Source of the DNA: Christensenella sp. UBA7862
GTDB taxonomy: Bacteria; Bacillota; Clostridia; Christensenellales; UBA1242
Length of the DNA stretch: 6,533 bases
Assembly (NCBI GenBank): GCA_002500135.1
Contig: DLSM01000011.1
Location: 34,192-40,724, forward strand
Direction: 5' to 3'
The translations under genes and the position numbers were made by a program. Positions 6,026-6,533 of the stretch are shown here, piece by piece; positions within the stretch are counted from its first letter, which is position 1; each line of letters opens with the position of its first letter. The notes under the pieces were generated by a model. It was not told the DNA's origin. It worked only from the letters and a program-made list of their open reading frames with translations, and made no database searches.

Positions 6026-6050
6026 AAAAAAAACCTTCCGCAGAAGGCTT
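6026..6050 (-). terminator. Rho-independent terminator of the tRNA-Val gene
   Basis: On the minus strand CCTTC-TGCG-GAAGG (6034-6047) is followed by eight T (A run at 6026-6033 on the plus strand). A-T and G-T pairs can extend the stem to about 8 bp. It lies just past the tRNA 3' end. On the plus strand the same hairpin follows the murI stop but lacks a good T tract, so it would be a weak terminator for murI. Confidence 0.85.
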
Positions 6051-6057
6051 AAAATAT

Positions 6058-6134
6058 TGGTGGTCCCAATAGGACTCGAACCTATGACCTCTTCGATGTG
6101 AACGAAGCGCTCTAACCAACTGAGCCATGGGACC
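6058..6134 (-). tRNA. tRNA-Val (anticodon CAC)
   Basis: On the minus strand a complete cloverleaf is present. The acceptor is GGTCCCA/TGGGACC with A discriminator and an encoded CCA (6058-6060). The D arm is GCTC/GAGC with AGTTGGTTA loop, the anticodon arm CTTCG/CGAAG with loop TTCACAT, and the T arm ATAGG/CCTAT with loop TTCGAGT. The anticodon CAC (6098-6100) reads GUG, so the tRNA is valine. It is a single gene with its own promoter and terminator, opposite in strand to its neighbours. Confidence 0.97.
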
Positions 6135-6145
6135 TAACAGAGAAT

Positions 6146-6173
6146 ATAATAGCACAAATAAAATAAAAATCAA
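6146..6173 (-). promoter_or_regulatory. tRNA-Val promoter
   Basis: On the minus strand TTGATT (6168-6173), a 16-nt spacer and TATTAT (6146-6151) with TGC directly before it (extended -10). The start would fall about 4 nt before the mature tRNA 5' end. Confidence 0.75.
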
Positions 6174-6217
6174 GCAAATTGAAGAAGTTTTTGAAAAAAT
6201 TAAAATTCTGTCGTCGA

Positions 6218-6240
6218 TTTGTCAAAATTTTCTTGACAAA
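6218..6240. promoter_or_regulatory. Inverted repeat over the -35 box of the surface gene
   Basis: TTTGTCAA (6218-6225) and TTGACAAA (6233-6240) are perfect 8-nt inverted arms separated by 7 nt. The right arm contains the -35 hexamer. The position and symmetry suit a dimeric repressor site; no regulator is identified. Confidence 0.45.
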
Positions 6241-6261
6241 ATTTGCTATATCTTTTAAAAT
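6233..6261 (+). promoter_or_regulatory. Promoter of the second InlB-repeat gene
   Basis: Perfect TTGACA (6233-6238), a 17-nt spacer and TAAAAT (6256-6261). The expected start is near 6268, leaving a short leader with AGAGG at 6281-6285, 9 nt before the ATG at 6295. Confidence 0.8.
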
Positions 6262-6294
6262 TTTGAAGAAAATACATTTGAGAGGTAAACTGAA

Positions 6295-6533
6295 ATGACC
6301 AAATATGAACGCTTTGTGCTATGGCTGAATAGATTTTATCATAAGCAAAATAAGATAACAATTTGCGTTCTATATACTTTGATTATGGCAATCCTTGGAG
6401 TACTCATTTATGGTGCAACACACCAACAAGCAAATTCAAGCATATCTGTAAAATATACAGTCCCCACATACACAGTGACTTTTGACGCCAACGGCGGCGA
6501 GTTATCCACAACGGGGGGGGGGTATCCTCTAAG
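6295..6533 (+). CDS. InlB B-repeat surface protein, N-terminal part (3' partial)
   Basis: The frame opens at an ATG with AGAGG 9 nt upstream and runs off the window after 79 codons. Residues about 1-20 are basic (MTKYERFVLWLNRFYHKQNK). Residues about 21-42 (ITICVLYTLIMAILGVLIYG) form one hydrophobic segment, a signal peptide or signal anchor. YTVTFDANGG at about 58-67 then opens an InlB/Listeria-Bacteroides repeat, the family seen at the left end of the window. The product is therefore expected at the cell surface. A run of ten G (6513-6522) follows at once and encodes three glycines. In the frame shown it continues YPL, while the +1 frame gives VSSK, closer to the family pattern. This gene may thus be phase variable or frameshifted in this copy. 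Confidence 0.8.
   Translation, partial: MTKYERFVLWLNRFYHKQNKITICVLYTLIMAILGVLIYGATHQQANSSISVKYTVPTYTVTFDANGGELSTTGGGYPL
6513..6522 (+). repeat. Homopolymer tract of ten G in a surface-protein gene
   Basis: Ten consecutive G in an AT-rich genome, about 220 nt into the coding region and just after the FDANGG motif. Loss of one G gives a TAA in frame within four codons (6530-6532); gain of one G moves reading into the VSSK frame. This is the layout of slipped-strand contingency loci, but a sequencing or assembly error in the run is also possible. Confidence 0.6.

Noticed and set aside
5976..6173. Minus-strand ORF of 65 aa over the tRNA
   Set aside because: It is the translation of the tRNA-Val gene itself (MAQLVRALRSHRRGHRFES pattern), a common false ORF.

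Overview
The window looks like chromosomal DNA of an AT-rich Gram-positive bacterium, most likely an uncultured gut Clostridia member. This is inferred from five things: InlB/Listeria-Bacteroides-type surface repeats at both ends, a UmuC-like Y-family polymerase paired with a YolD-like small protein (a Firmicutes arrangement), SpoVT/AbrB control of a short ABC transporter operon, sigma-A promoters with 16-17 nt spacers, and a standard genetic code (TGA as stop, TGG as Trp). No species can be named from sequence alone.

Layout. (1) 1-981: 3' part of a surface protein gene. The end of an InlB B-repeat carries an inserted beta-rich module, and a second related module forms the C terminus. (2) 982-1165: an 84-nt nested inverted repeat that folds on paper into a nearly perfect four-way cloverleaf, then a strong promoter placed so close to rnhA that the mRNA should be leaderless. 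(3) 1166-1657: rnhA (RNase HI), converging on an operon on the other strand, with a bidirectional terminator between them. (4) 3360 down to 1702 (minus strand): AbrB-like regulator, ABC ATPase and ABC-2 permease, translationally overlapping and driven by a clear promoter. (5) 3361-3732: a 372-nt AT-rich divergent intergenic region holding promoters on both strands and two copies of an unusual GTAAGA-N3-GTAAGA motif. (6) 3733-5146: Y-family DNA polymerase plus a 46-aa YolD-like ORF. (7) 5194-6021: murI (glutamate racemase) with no visible Shine-Dalgarno sequence. (8) 6134 down to 6026 (minus strand): tRNA-Val(CAC) with its promoter and terminator. (9) 6295-6533: 5' part of a second InlB-repeat surface gene, with a dyad over its promoter and a run of ten G inside the coding region.

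How it fits together. The middle is housekeeping and stress functions (RNA-DNA hybrid removal, translesion synthesis, cell-wall D-glutamate, a tRNA, a small exporter) lying between two members of one surface-protein family. The most unusual signals are the cloverleaf element at 994-1077, the G10 tract at 6513-6522 in a surface gene (losing one G creates a TAA almost at once, and the family consensus is better met in the +1 frame), and the repeated GTAAGA pairs. The two window ends also fit one InlB repeat if joined in the +1 frame, which suggests paralogous genes or an assembly break inside a repeat.
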